Positions 1-11,199 of a stretch of 64,000 nucleotides of DNA are shown here, in pieces. How positions within the stretch are numbered: position 1 is the stretch's first letter; each line of letters begins with the position of its first letter. This DNA is from Cytospora piceicola (taxonomy: Eukaryota; Ascomycota; Sordariomycetes; Diaporthales; Cytosporaceae). A program made the translations under genes and the position numbers. The stretch covers positions 368,258 through 432,257 of the forward strand of contig JALQBC010000037.1 of assembly GCA_023375675.1 (NCBI GenBank), read 5' to 3'. The notes beneath the pieces were generated by a model, which did not search any database, was not told the origin of the DNA, and was given only the letters and a program-made list of their open reading frames with translations.

Positions 1-236
1 ACTTGAGAGGAAGGCGGAGGGGTCAAGGAAGATGGGATGATGGATTGGGAAGCAGCATGGTCGTCGCTCAGCTCGTTCTTGAAGGACTGGTCGGCGCCGG
101 CGCCGGCGGGTGATGCGGGTGCTTCGGTCGAGGGTAGCGAGGAAAAGCTTTGTTGCAAAGGGTCGAAAGGCGTTGTTGGTGCATCGTCTTCGACCGTGAC
201 GGTCGGTCTTGCGACAGCGGCGTCTGTAATAGGCAT
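1..236 (-). CDS. 5' end of an unidentified gene, cut by the window edge
   Basis: An ATG at 236 opens a frame on the minus strand that stays open to base 1, giving about 78 residues (begins MPITDAAVARPT). The peptide is rich in Ser, Pro, Ala and Thr, with acidic patches and a TPPPSSQ stretch near the edge. This looks like a disordered N-terminus, as often found in fungal nuclear or regulatory proteins. No domain is visible, so I assign no function. Base composition and codon choice (many third-position C) are like those of the real genes in the window. The frame could end at an intron close to the edge. Basis: open frame and composition seen; function unknown. Confidence 0.5.
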   Translation of the reverse strand, partial: MPITDAAVARPTVTVEDDAPTTPFDPLQQSFSSLPSTEAPASPAGAGADQSFKNELSDDHAASQSIIPSSLTPPPSSQ

Positions 237-1172
237 ATTGGACTGATTGATTGGAGAAATGTCTGTCTTGAGCTCAATGGCTCGACACAAGCGGCTCGTC
301 GTGTGGGTTTTTGGAGGCGGAGTGGTGTGTCACGACCATACTCTGTAATAACGAGTGCGACCGTGAATGAAACGAAGCGGAGTAAACAGGCTTCCAGCGA
401 TGCGATGTCGAGCGACTTCGAGTAAACAAAGCAAATGAAGGACCAGCTAGGACATTCACGATGGTCGCCCACAGTGTATTCTTCCCAGCGTGCAGAGATA
501 TCGGGTCTCAGCGTGGGGGTGAGGGGATGGTGAAGGAGCAGTGATAGAAATAGAACGGGGTTGGTGTGATGCGATGCGATTGCAGCAGAAGCCCAAGTTG
601 GGTCTGGAGGAGTCAAATGGTCGCAAAGAGGGGGGATTGGCCTGTGGGCGGAAGACGGTGGACCGGGGACGTGCGCCAGGCCTGCAAGCCTGCAAGCTTA
701 GGTGCCCGCAAGCCCAGGTGCCCAGGCCTGCCAGGGTGCCAAGATCAGATCAGCCAGCCCGGACCTCCACTGGCGTAGCAACCAGGAGTGAAGCGGTCTG
801 TTCATTGGCTACTGGACTAGTGCGCTAAACTCAAACCGTGAGCAGTGTCGGCAATCCAAAAAGCATCCACCGCTTGCAGAGCTGTGCACAGACCACCACC
901 AGCTGTCTCACAGAATTGAGCAGTCAAGTCAACAAACTGTCAATCTATCCCAGGGCTAAACAAAAAATGTCCCCTTGCGACGGTGCTATATTCAAGTGTA
1001 CCTGGATATCGTGGCTCCCGCAATGAATTCTCGCCCGATGCCCTGAGCACTTGAGAAATACGATTTGTTGACAAGTGGAATGCCAATTATACCCAAGTTT
1101 TCAGACTCTTCTCTAGTGAATAACTACAATATTAATCATGATCAATTATGATCTCTCAACCATGTATCGCGC
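237..1172. other. Intergenic; upstream of the truncated gene and downstream of the GPI-protein gene
   Basis: No gene is supported here. Between about 675 and 765 there is a GC-rich imperfect repeat built from GCCTGCAAG and AGGTGCCC units. The stretch next to 236 should hold the promoter of the truncated leftward gene. Confidence 0.5.
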
Positions 1173-1975
1173 TCACCACAGCGCCATCATCAACCCGCAC
1201 AGCCCAACAAGCCCACCAGCAACACCAGCAATGTTTCCGTTCGCCCGAGCTGCGGCTCCAGTCGCCGCCGACGAGCTCGCTGCCGAAGCGGACGTCTTAG
1301 CCGCTGAGGCAGTGGCAGAGGCAGACGCAGAAGAAGACGCAGCGCTGCCGGTCTCCGCGGGGCCGGAGGAAGCCGAGGATGACGGCTGCGCCGTGCCAGA
1401 AGCGGCGGACCCCGAGCTCGTGGCGCTCGCGGTCGCGGCGGCCTTGAGGAGGTCCAGCCCGGCGGTGATGGTGACCGCGTACACGTCGTCCGTGAGGTCG
1501 GTCACCACGGCACTGTAGGTTCCGGGACCGTTTGCCTCGGGGCCGGCGAGGGTCTCGATGCAGCTCATGGTGCCGGATGCAATGTCGCATTCCAGATCGA
1601 CCGTGCTGTGGAAGCATCAAGTCAGCCAGCCGGACGCCTATTATGGATGATGGGCTGTACTGGTTGTGTACGAGATGAGGGTGAGCCGCAAGGCAAGAGA
1701 GTAACTTACTATGCACCACTCTCCGTGGCGTGCTCCGCCAAGGTGGATGGACCCTCTACAACCGTCACGCCCGTACCGAGGCCACAGTCATCTGAATCGG
1801 TGCCTTTGGCACAGTTGACGAAGTATGTCGTCGCTCCTGGGGAGACAGACATGACAGACGCTTGGAAGTTCTCGCCCTCTTGGCCGTAGAGGAACATGCT
1901 GGTCACGGACGTTGACTGGGCCATGGCGATTGCCACGAAGGCGGAGGAGGCCAGGGTTAGAGAGCGTGCGAACAT
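1173..1975 (-). CDS. Small secreted serine/alanine-rich protein with probable GPI anchor
   Basis: Two exons: 1710-1975 and 1173-1605, intron 1606-1709 (gtaagt...cag). The join makes a TAC codon and keeps the frame, giving about 232 residues. The protein starts MFARSLTLASSAFVAIAMAQ, a clear signal peptide with cleavage after AMA or AQ. The middle domain (about residues 20-130) carries four spaced cysteines (FVNCAKG, DDCGLG, LECDI, MSCIE) and ends with YAVTITAG. A Ser/Ala-rich linker follows, then a hydrophobic C-tail (VAGGLVGLCGLMMALW) typical of a GPI-anchor signal. Known of such proteins: they are placed on the outer plasma membrane or cell wall; their role is usually unknown. I chose the ATG at 1975 because the signal peptide begins there, although the frame extends upstream to 2113. 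Confidence 0.8.
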
Positions 1976-4736
1976 GGTGACGACTTGGTATAATGAGTGA
2001 ATATGGAAGGTCAGTGAAGGAGTGCGAAGATATGCGAAGGAACGGATGGCGTCGCAAGAATTTGGTGTATTCGAGGAAGCTTGAGAAAGGGCCGCCTTGT
2101 TGCCCTTTTTCAAAGATCCGGCTAATACCCCTGAGGATACCAGGGTAATATTTAATGTGTTCCTTCAGACTCGGTAACCAATAGCCTGTCGTGCCGACTG
2201 GTGCGTGAGCGGCTATAAATAAAGACCGGCCGAAGCCCCAATTTTTGGCCTAGTTTAATTTAAGCATGTTGGTTAAAGGAGCCGGATGGCGCCACCTCCG
2301 ACGTCACTATATAACGTCCCAGGTGGCCCCTGTGCTGATGGTTGATCAGTGATCAGTTCAAAGCTTGCGAACTCAATCAGGCTGTGCTTTGGTACAATCC
2401 TCTTATGAATTGCCCACATGCATATCGCCCATATCGCATCGAAAGCCCAACCATGATCATAACCCTGATCACCGTTATAAGCGGGATCTCGGGCCTTACC
2501 CTTACCTTTTGTCCTCCAGGGCTCTAGTGGCCATGGATTCCGCATATCCTTGCAGACTGGCACTCACCTTCTCCCACCTGCCCACATTTTCTCCACGCCG
2601 GTGCGGACTCAGGAAAGCATTTACGTCTGCAATCAGACTTATGTTGGCTATAAATGGAGACTGTTGCAATCTTTCAGGACTCCAGCGTCGTAAGGGTTGT
2701 GTGGAGCATTTTGAGTCAAAAAGGGGAGGGGAGAGGGGGGATGATTCGAGTTTCGCGAGGATTGATATGCGGTAATCGTTTCTTTATTGTACTGCTAACC
2801 TGCTTAGCAGTTTTGCCTGTTCCGGAACCGAGTGCTTGCTATGATGTCCATCATGGGATGGGATATGGCGGAGATGGAGTCGCCACCTTCATCGTGGGCT
2901 GCTCTGGTTCAAATGTTTTGTTCATATGTGTTTGAACTGTATGTTGTTCCCAACATTTGAACAATCGCATCTTCAGCCTTCGATGCCTGCGCTTCGTTAG
3001 GGAACCTGCTTGTCGATCATTTTGAGCCGTTGGTCCCTGCTCGCAGTGAGTTGTCGCAGCCGCTACTCACCATTCTCGAAAACGTCGCCGCAGACGATGT
3101 AATAGTGCAGGGTGGTGCTGAGAATTGAGGCCAACAGATGTGATTAAATAAATACCTGGAGGTCGGGCAAGGCAACGGTCTGCAACACACGTTGACCAGT
3201 TACAAATACGCCAAAGGCCTCGGGCAAATCGACATCAATCCGTGGACCACTAATCAGAGTAAATAAAGAGATGCATGCCATCGTAAAAGGCTTCTACCAG
3301 TAGTATTAGTGGTACGTGACGGCGGGGCGGTGCTTATTAAGAAAAGAACACATTGGGCAGTAGAGCTTACTTAAAGACCTACAGTACATCCATCTGTAAT
3401 TCCTTGTAAAAAGAACTCGGATCCGGTCCTCGGAATTCTAGATCCGGCGGGAAAGCTCCGGTGGCAACAAATGTCAAGGCAGGAGCAAACCCAGCGGGCG
3501 GAGGCAAAAGATCGCCTGGCGGTAAGATCCAGAGCTCCAGAGCCATAGAGCGAATGCTACAAGTCGCATGAGTCGAAACTCCTCGGCCTTATCTCGCCTC
3601 CTTCGGGTTGCATCCAAATTGCAGCTAGAAGCTGTTGGGTCGGGTACTATGCAGTAGGGGCGGTCGGAGACTCCATATCACATGCGCGAAGCAGCGTTTC
3701 AAGATAGAGTTGCGGGAGATCGACCCGCCAAGGCTGACGGCACGTGTGGATATGTATACTTATATATGTACTTAATATCTCTGGAATAGCTCGGGAGCAT
3801 CTTTTTCCCCAAGGCGCTGTGCTTAGGTACACATCCGGAAGATTATTAAGCCTGCATAAGTGCTTGACATCGAGACCCACTTACTACAGTACATAAGCGA
3901 GGCTTTTGCTTCCGGGGTTCTAGATTTTCCGTCCTACGTAATGATCAACGTTCTCGTAGATGCGGCTCTCCAGGTTTGCCAAGTGGCAATCTTGGTCACC
4001 AATTCACCTATATGAATCTGGAATCACCTGTCAACCGGTATGAACCTGGAAGTCCTTCACCGCGACCGCAGTCGAACTGCCAGCATATATTATCAATAGA
4101 TGATCAGTTGTTCGGAAGGTCCGCTATCGCAGACAAGGAACATTGAAGCACAGCGACACTGGATCATACGTAGAGATGCCTGCTGACAATCATTGTGATC
4201 GTCTATACTACGTCTACCATGACTGGCAGACTGGGCTGGCTTCCGTACGAAGATGCACCTAAGCACCTAAAGCGGTAAGAAAATCCATACTGTGAAGAAG
4301 AAGAAGGAAAAATATGCCAAAGCTGCATTTCAGATCCTGCGACTCGCGCAAGGTCCCGCTTGCCGAATGCTCGAGAAACGTCCGGAGAAAAGGGGCCCTC
4401 TAAAAACTGATCCACTTTGACACCAAAGCCGACTCGAGTGCTTACTCGGTAGATACCTGGGTACTGGTTTCGTCGGGATTGTTAAGCAACTTTCATAGGG
4501 ATTATAATTCTCGCGCGGTTGTGGAGTACGAGGAGCAGAACAGAAAAATTATTGAAAACGCCCCTTGAGGAATCTGATATATAAATGCTCGCCCGTCGAT
4601 GTCGTTAAACAGTCTTTGTAAATTTGCATAAACACAATCATTCTCTCATAACACCATCTCTGTTCAGTTTGATACCCCAGTCCATCCTTCTATTTCATCG
4701 TAATTCTTTAGATTTATACCCAAAACATCTCTCAAA
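1976..4736. other. 2.8 kb intergenic region between divergent genes
   Basis: It holds the promoters of the GPI-protein gene (left) and of the Old Yellow Enzyme gene (right). Several reading frames of 60-140 codons exist but show no signal peptide, conserved motif or consistent codon use, so I do not call them. The right 150 bases hold a TATA box and a pyrimidine-rich leader. Confidence 0.5.
4578..4585 (+). promoter_or_regulatory. TATA box of the Old Yellow Enzyme gene
   Basis: TATATAAA lies 152 bases before the ATG at 4737 and is followed by a CT/CA-rich leader ending in TCTCAAA just before the start codon. A strong TATA box fits an inducible, stress-type gene (inference). Confidence 0.55.
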
Positions 4737-5971
4737 ATGGCCGCCAACACCAAGGTCTTCTCTCCCTTCCAGGTGGGCAGCACCAAGCTCGACCACAGGG
4801 TCGTCATGGCTCCCCTGACCCGGTTCCGTGCCACCGTCGACAACGTCCCCACCGACCTCATGGCCCAGTACTACGCCCAGCGAGCCGTCGTCCCCGGCAC
4901 TCTGATCATCTCCGAGGCCTCATTCATCTCTCCCAAGGCCGGTGGCTACGCCACCATCCCTGGTCTGTGGAACGACGAGCAGCTGAACGCATGGAAGAAG
5001 ACCACCGACGCCGTCCACGCCAAGGGCTCCAAGATCTACATGCAGCTGTGGCACCTGGGCCGCGCCGCCCACCCCGACCCCGCCGGCTCCGGCGGTGCCG
5101 TCAAGGACGAGCGCTTCGACTTTGAGAACGACTTGGTCTCCTCCAGCGCCGTCCCCATCGCCGAGGGCCAGCCTACCCCCCGTGCCCTCTCCGAGGAGGA
5201 GGTCTGGGCCACCGTTGCCGACTACGCCACCGCCGCCAAGAACGCCGTCGAGAAGGCTGGCTTTGACGGAGTCGAGATCCACGGTGCCCACGGTTACCTG
5301 ATCGACCAGTTCAACCAGGACACCTGCAACAAGCGTACCGACCAGTTCGGTGGCAGCATCGAGAACCGTGCTCGCTTCTGTCTCGAGGTCGCCAAGGCCG
5401 TTGCCAAGGCCGTTGGCGCCGACAAGACCGGTATCCGTCTGTCACCCTGGTCCGGATTCCAGGGCATGCGCATGGCCGACCCCATCCCCCAGTTCAGCTA
5501 CATCATCCACCAGCTCCGCGAGTTGGATTTGGCCTACCTGCACCTGGTTGAGCCCAGAGTCCAGTAAGTAATCCCCTTGAGAATTAAACTCTGCGAAGTT
5601 TTGATGCTAACAAAACCCGCAGCGGTGTTGTCGATGTCGAGCCCGCGAACGAGACCCTGGACTTCGCTCTCCAGTCCTGGGGCCGCGAGAAGCCGGTGCT
5701 CATCGCCGGTGGAATGTCCACCGAGCGTGCCATCGAGGCCGTGAACGAGAAGTACGCCGACTACAACGTCGGCATCGTCTTCGGACGTCGCTTCATCTCC
5801 ACCCCCGACCTGGTTTACCGCGTCAAGAAGGGTCTCCCCTTCAACGACTACGACCGTTTCACCTTCTACATCAACCAGGCCGCCGGTGTCAAGACCGCCC
5901 CTGGCTACATCGACTACCCCTACTCCGAGGAGTACATCAAGGAGTTCGGCAAGCCTGACGTTGCCGCTTAA
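4737..5971 (+). CDS. Old Yellow Enzyme family FMN oxidoreductase (ene-reductase)
   Basis: Exons 4737-5563 and 5623-5971; the intron has gtaagt, a TGCTAAC branch site and cag, and the join gives the conserved EPRVHG. Length is 391 residues, usual for the family. The FMN-barrel motifs are visible: MAPLTRFRA near residue 22, the substrate-binding IHGAHGYLIDQF near 180 (His-x-x-His type), FGGSIENRARF near 202, and the phosphate-binding GGMSTERA near 328 and GIVFGRRFI. These enzymes use NAD(P)H through FMN to reduce activated C=C bonds. The last residues (KPDVAA) show no obvious organelle signal, so it is probably cytosolic. The coding region is strongly C-ending, suggesting high expression. It could be a general detoxification enzyme or a pathway enzyme; no cluster partner lies next to it. 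Confidence 0.93.
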
Positions 5972-6960
5972 AGTGGATTAGACGGATGAACTAGTAGGAG
6001 AAATGGAAATGGATTGGCCAGTGTCGAGGACCTGGGATATCGGTATAGAGCCGACATATTAGCAGCAAAGTGTGTTTTATAGCATATCATCACAAGGGCT
6101 TGTGGTGCGGAAGTTCAAAAATCGAATTACCTTACTCATATGTCTATTTTCCGTTATAATGATCAAGTTCAATGTGTCAGGATGAAACAAACTGTTATAT
6201 GCATGAGTAAGTGCATGGAAATAGCCAAGCCGCCAAGACCGTGGTTCTACATATAACAGTTCAAACCTACCAACCCCCTGCGGCATGTCACCTTGGGCAG
6301 AGCCATGAAGGCAAATCTCACGCCTGATTTGTTCTCTACAAGGAAATCAGCCGCTCTAGAGTCTTGACTGTTGTCAGACCAAAGTTTATGTGAATTTGGG
6401 TACCCATGATCCAACAAAAACACCGTTATGTATACACCGAAGAGCTAGGATGTTGTATTACGGGCACCTGGGAAGAACAAGTTAAGTGGCCTCGATCTTC
6501 CATCCCCGGAAGAGGCATAGGGACAGTGAAGCCGCTGTCCGACCAGCACCGACCCAAGATAGGAGACAGCCCAAAGCACGACCGGGCCCAGGCACACTAC
6601 AAGGTCAACAGAGAAGACCCTTTTCGACTCGACGGAGCCATCAGGCAAATACCTCTCGGTCTTTGTCCACATGTCCACTCCCATCGACGCCAACTCTGCC
6701 GCTCCCCCGCCCCTCGAAGCAAAGTATTGTTAGTACTATTTGACTCCCTGGTGCCGATTTATAAATATCAAACAAACGAGTACCTAAGTAGTTTTATGGG
6801 TGACAGCAAGGTACCAAGTAATTGCAATTTGATCAACACAAAGCAATTAGGGCTGAGACAGACATATGATTTCCAAAGATCATTCAGACTGCCAAAGTAA
6901 TGATCTGTTGTTGACCTGCTACCTACCATGATGTATGTAGTTACACAACCCTTCTAAAGT
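5972..6960. other. Intergenic between two convergent genes; possible small coding remnant inside
   Basis: Downstream sequence of the Old Yellow Enzyme gene and of the VWA-Hint gene. Apart from the weak minus-strand fragment at 6445-6684, I see nothing coding. Confidence 0.45.
6445..6684 (-). pseudogene. Possible small ORF or exon remnant with one membrane segment
   Basis: The minus frame from the ATG at 6684 encodes 79 residues. It begins MGVDMWTKTERYLPDGSVES, a charged stretch of the kind seen in several fungal protein tails. It continues with a hydrophobic segment (VVCLGPVVLWAVSYLGSVLV). Just upstream there is an ACTAAC branch-like site and a CAG acceptor, so it may be a terminal exon whose 5' part is lost. 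No family is recognised. It could equally be a chance frame. Confidence 0.22.
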
Positions 6961-9411
6961 TCACGCCCCAATCGCCCGTCGCCGGAAGCCGGCCTCACGT
7001 TTCGAGACCGGCAAGGTCCCAGCAGACCGTCGTCCCCGACGACTCCGATATGCCTTGAACCCATTGACGAGTCCCGTGGTCTTACTCTTTCTCACACCAC
7101 CACCGAGTACAAGTCCATCCTTCCTCACCCCCAAACCCGCCAGACTCCTGACCACGCGATCATAACTCCCGAAGAACCGGTGAGTCCTGACATCATTCGT
7201 CCCCCTCGCACTCGTCATGCCATGGCCCAGCGTAACCCCCCAAAATGGAACATCACCCCGTCCCCCACCCAGCGCAACGGCATGCGCGCCAGCATCCCCA
7301 TCCCTCTGCAACAACACGCTGTAGATGGCACCCGTGTACCTCACCATCTCGCGAGGGCGCACCCGAGCGGGGAACACCCACCCAAGCCCCCCACCCCGCC
7401 CCGCGACGGTGTCACCAGCAGGCAGAGCGACGGGGTGCCACGGCGTGACGAGCACGCCCTCGAGCCGGACCATGACCCTCCGGCGCACGGGCGTGACCAG
7501 CACGGCGGCCACCTCGCGGGGGCCGAGGGGCGTCGCCACGCGCGCCCCCTCCCGGAGCGACGACATGCGGACCTTGCCGCCGCTCGCCAGCAGGACCCTC
7601 GTGCGCCCCGCGAAGCACGGCGCCCCGGGCGAGTTGTACGAGCTCATCAGGATGGGGGGTTGGCGGCGGCGGCGGTCGTGGCCCGCCCAGTCGTCCGGTG
7701 AGCTCGACCTCGACCTCGCCCCGGTGTCGCGCGCTCTCGTCCTCTTGAGGGCCGCGTAGGTGCCCGCCGGGCGGGTGCCCGCCTGGTAGGTGCCCGCCGG
7801 GTAGCGGTAAATGCTCGGCGCCGGCGCGGGCAGGTCGTCGAAGGCGCTGCTGAGCGCGTCCCGGCACCTGACGAAGAGCGGGGACGCGGCGCCGTACCGC
7901 AGCGGGCCCGGGTCCTTGAAGCTGTTGCAGAGCTGCCGGGCGTGCGCGCCGTGCAGGCTGGGGAGGTAGTGCTGGCCCCAGCGGGAGAAGTAGTCGTGCC
8001 GTGAGAGGGCGAGGGTGACCTGGCCCAGGGGCTCCGGGCCGCTGAGGTCCTGGAGGAGGGAGGCGCATTGGGGGTCGTTGGGGAAGTGGGCTGCTGGGAG
8101 GGAGGCGATGAGGGCCTGGAGTTGGGCTTGTTTTTGGGTGAGGCCTGGCTCGGTTTCTAGGGCCTTGTCGACGCGGTGCTCGCCGAGGGGGTCGATGGGG
8201 AAGATGTCTGCGAGAAAGGCGCAGATGCGTGATCGTGAGATGTGGTATGCCATTTCGGCGTCAGACAGAGTCGTGAAAGACAGATCGTGCAGGCTGCGGC
8301 TTGAGTGGATAGTGCACTGCGTCCCGGTCATCTGGCTGTATTGAAGGACAGCGTTGATGAATGGTGGCGAAATTTCGTCGTCATTCCCAGGGCTACTCTG
8401 CCATTGTAAGTAGATGTCGCGAGACTGCCCGTACTGGATGTTTCCTAGTGGTACTATCAGTTCATAGTTGCCACCTGCGACTTGAACAGCATCTTTTCGG
8501 TCAACTGAAGCGCCGGTAGTTTGTTGGATATTGACATGATCTGGGTAGGTCAAATGCAAAGTGGCGTTATTCGCAAAGGTCGATTGGAGATTGGCGACGG
8601 TATGGACAAAGACGGTTCCAATCATGCCGGCGTCGGGGATGAAAGAGTAGTTGCCATTTCCAAACTCTGAGATAGACTTCAGAAGTCCAGACTTGAGGGT
8701 GTATCCGAATCCAAAGGTGTGTATCGACGGCACGATTTTGCCCATGTTTTTCAGGGCGGGAACGTAACCTTGCGGAGGACACATATGATTAGGAACCCCA
8801 TCGGTCAGGACCATCACTGCGGGCACACGGCCGGTATCTTCCTCATTCTCGAAAAGCCTGATCCCATCTTTGAGACCATGCCAGAGATTCGTGGAGCCTT
8901 CCAAGTTCATCGCCTCGAGTTTGGCCTTTGCCGTTTCCTTGTTGTCCTCCGTCATGGCCGTGAGTGATTGGAGAATCCTGGACCTGTTAGAAAAGGTCAC
9001 AATCGCCAACCGGTCCTCTGCTGTCATGGTCGATAGGATGGTTCTGCAGGCGTGTTTGACAAGGTCGAGGACGGACAGCCCTGTGCTCTCGCCCTCCCCT
9101 GGCACTGGAGCATCAGCGCCCATACTCCCCGAGACATCGATGACCAGCGCTATATCGCAAGGTACATGCGACATCGTGTGGTTCGCAGGGCTCTTTGGTG
9201 GTTGGACTGTGACGATGACTCCATCTTTGTCGGGTAAAGGTTGGATGTTCAGGGTAGCATCTGCCGATGGACTGCTCATCTCCTGCATCTCGGAATAGGG
9301 AGGAGGTTCGTCATGGTCTGTGTAAATGGGTACGATAACTTCTTGAACCTAGTATGAAGTCAGCAGATGAGGATAATTATGTGCGACAACGAGAGGGCTC
9401 TTTCTTACCAT
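6961..9411 (-). CDS. VWA-Hint protein (von Willebrand A domain, Vwaint, Hedgehog/intein-type domain)
   Basis: A single long exon (6961-9348) encodes 795 residues. A 60-nt intron (9349-9408) separates it from an ATG at 9409-9411, giving a 796-residue model that begins M-VQEVIVPIYTDHDEPPPYSE. If that intron is wrong, the ATG at 9288 gives 775 residues. Domains: VWA near residues 60-235 with the metal-site motif DVSGSMG and TDGVPN; a beta-rich Vwaint-type region to about 480; a basic low-complexity linker with PAGTY/QAGTR repeats; then a Hint domain from Cys579 (CFAGRTRVLL) to about 740, ending THRFFGSYDRVVRSL. VWA modules bind partners through a metal ion; Hint domains can cleave or splice themselves at the leading Cys. 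Proteins of this design are known in fungi but their role is unclear. The 7.4-8.1 kb part is very GC-rich. Confidence 0.85.
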
Positions 9412-10577
9412 CGTTATGAATGCTTCGTCGAATCGCGATATTGTCAAATGGTCAAAGTAATTAGTGTGTAGCCAACTGGTGTGTAGTGTGTCTGGTAGTA
9501 AGTAGTAGTGTCAAATCTAAGCGAAGAGTCAATTCCCTGCCTCTATCTGTTACGGGTAGAAAGTAAATAAGTAGTTTTCGAGGCCGAACGGCCGCCTGTC
9601 CCACTAATTCTACATTTCGAGCTATGAATTGCCTGAAGGCCGCTTTCATTCACCGTTAATTAGCCCTTGCGTGAGGGGCATAAGCTTCCTTTGTCAACAA
9701 CCAGCCACGCAACCGGGCCGACGTTTGGACCTGTCAAAGTTGGCCCGGAACCGCAGCTCTTCTAGGGGCTTCCCAGTCTGACTAACTCCATCAGTGGAGC
9801 CTCAGTAGTCGCCGGAGAGTCAACTGGTTGATAACAACGGGAACTACGAGTCTTGATCCACTTGAATGTTGGCTGCGCAGGCGATTGAGCACTGCCCAGA
9901 CATCTGGAGACTAAGAGAGACCAACATCGAACATTGCAACTGGAAGGGGAATGGTGGACAAAGAAGACTACCGTAGTAAACAGCCCCAATCAAAGCACTT
10001 GAGCAATCTCAGTTGTTGGGGGTTGGGAATGAAAGGAACTTGTGGAAGCCAAGAGTAAGAAAAGGTCACATGCACATTCTGTTGGTGGTCGATAAATGCA
10101 CGACATGGGCCACCGTTGTTGGCCCCCCGGAAGGATTGAGACCAGTTGATGCACCACATGCAGCCCTTTCCACAGGTTTGGATCATACCCACCGTCCTAA
10201 CAGGGGAACCTACAAAGTCTTCCTGCCTTGGTGTCTGCCTCGATCCATCTCTCCGTTCTGTTGCCCATTGGCAACCTGGAGAAGAATGAAATTAAGACAG
10301 AGGCGAAGTCTTAATTAGTCATAGTCCAATAATACGACAGGCAGCATCAATATATGATTGATATATATACATTTGTTGACGGAGACAAAGTTGAACAAGG
10401 CGTTTTTTATACTGTCATTCAAGCAGCCGTTTCTTCGAATGTTAAAACTCTGTAACTACCTAGGTACTTAGAGTGGTGAACTAATTTCAGGAGAAAAACT
10501 CCCGAAGATAATCAGATAGCTACAGGTCTCTAATAACCACGTTACACCATAGATGCAGCGGATAGCAGGTGCTCCTG
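9412..10577. other. Intergenic, upstream of the VWA-Hint gene
   Basis: No supported gene. Contains one exact TACCTAGGTA palindrome at 10457-10466. Confidence 0.4.
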
Positions 10578-11199
10578 TTATGCCAACAACCTTGGAACTG
10601 TTCTCACCACGGCTTGGTCGAATTGATAATCATCTCCCGAATTCACAAAGTCGGTCAGGCAGCGTATCTTCCGCTGTCCTATAATCTGGCCAACCGATTG
10701 ACCACAGTAGAACTGCTCATCAGGGAACGGCATGCAAGTGCCAACCTGATTGCCTCCCAGGTCAAACAGACCCCAGGTGCCCAGTTGCAATCCGCATAAG
10801 TGGCTACATTGCAAGAGGTCAGCTGGTCTCGCACACAGACATCTGTAGCAATCAAAACGTTGACAATTTACTCTAATGATGACCATTGCTGTCGCAGTTC
10901 ATTTCCAGCTCTTGAAAAACAGATCAATAGTTCACTCGATGGGTCATCAGATGCATAAAATGACTGATCAAATCCCTTGAAGCGCACGCCATATTTTCCT
11001 CCGCTTGCAGAATCACTCGCTCTGCAGATTCAGTCGATTGTTTCATCGCAGGTTGGTGGCACCTGGTGCTGCTATAGACCTGGAATCCCTAGGCGCTGGC
11101 GGAAATGCCATTACCTCCATGCCTGCCACATAAACATCGAAGTTGGCATTGACAGCATGCAGTAGAGCTATCGAAGCGACATAAGAGACTGGATTGCAT
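10578..11199 (-). pseudogene. Decayed gene for a small secreted protein
   Basis: The three minus frames hold successive pieces that match, in order, a family of small fungal secreted proteins I recall. They are a signal-peptide-like segment (VASIALLHAVNA) followed by FDVYVAG, then GGNGIS in a shifted frame, then SASGGKYGVRFKG, then LFDLGGNQVGTCMPFP near the end. They cannot be joined without at least two frame changes, and an in-frame TAG lies after GGNGISASA. No clean introns explain this. I read it as a pseudogene of a secreted, possibly effector-like protein. The family assignment is from memory of motifs only. The 5' limit is set at an ATG at 11199; the 3' limit is uncertain. Confidence 0.45.

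Noticed and set aside
6406..6900. 164-codon plus frame between two genes
   Set aside because: No recognisable motif, uneven composition and stop-free only by chance; the minus frame there is the more protein-like one.
7412..8068. 218-codon minus frame inside the VWA-Hint gene
   Set aside because: Pro/Arg/Gly-rich shadow of the Hint/linker region caused by high GC; no motif.
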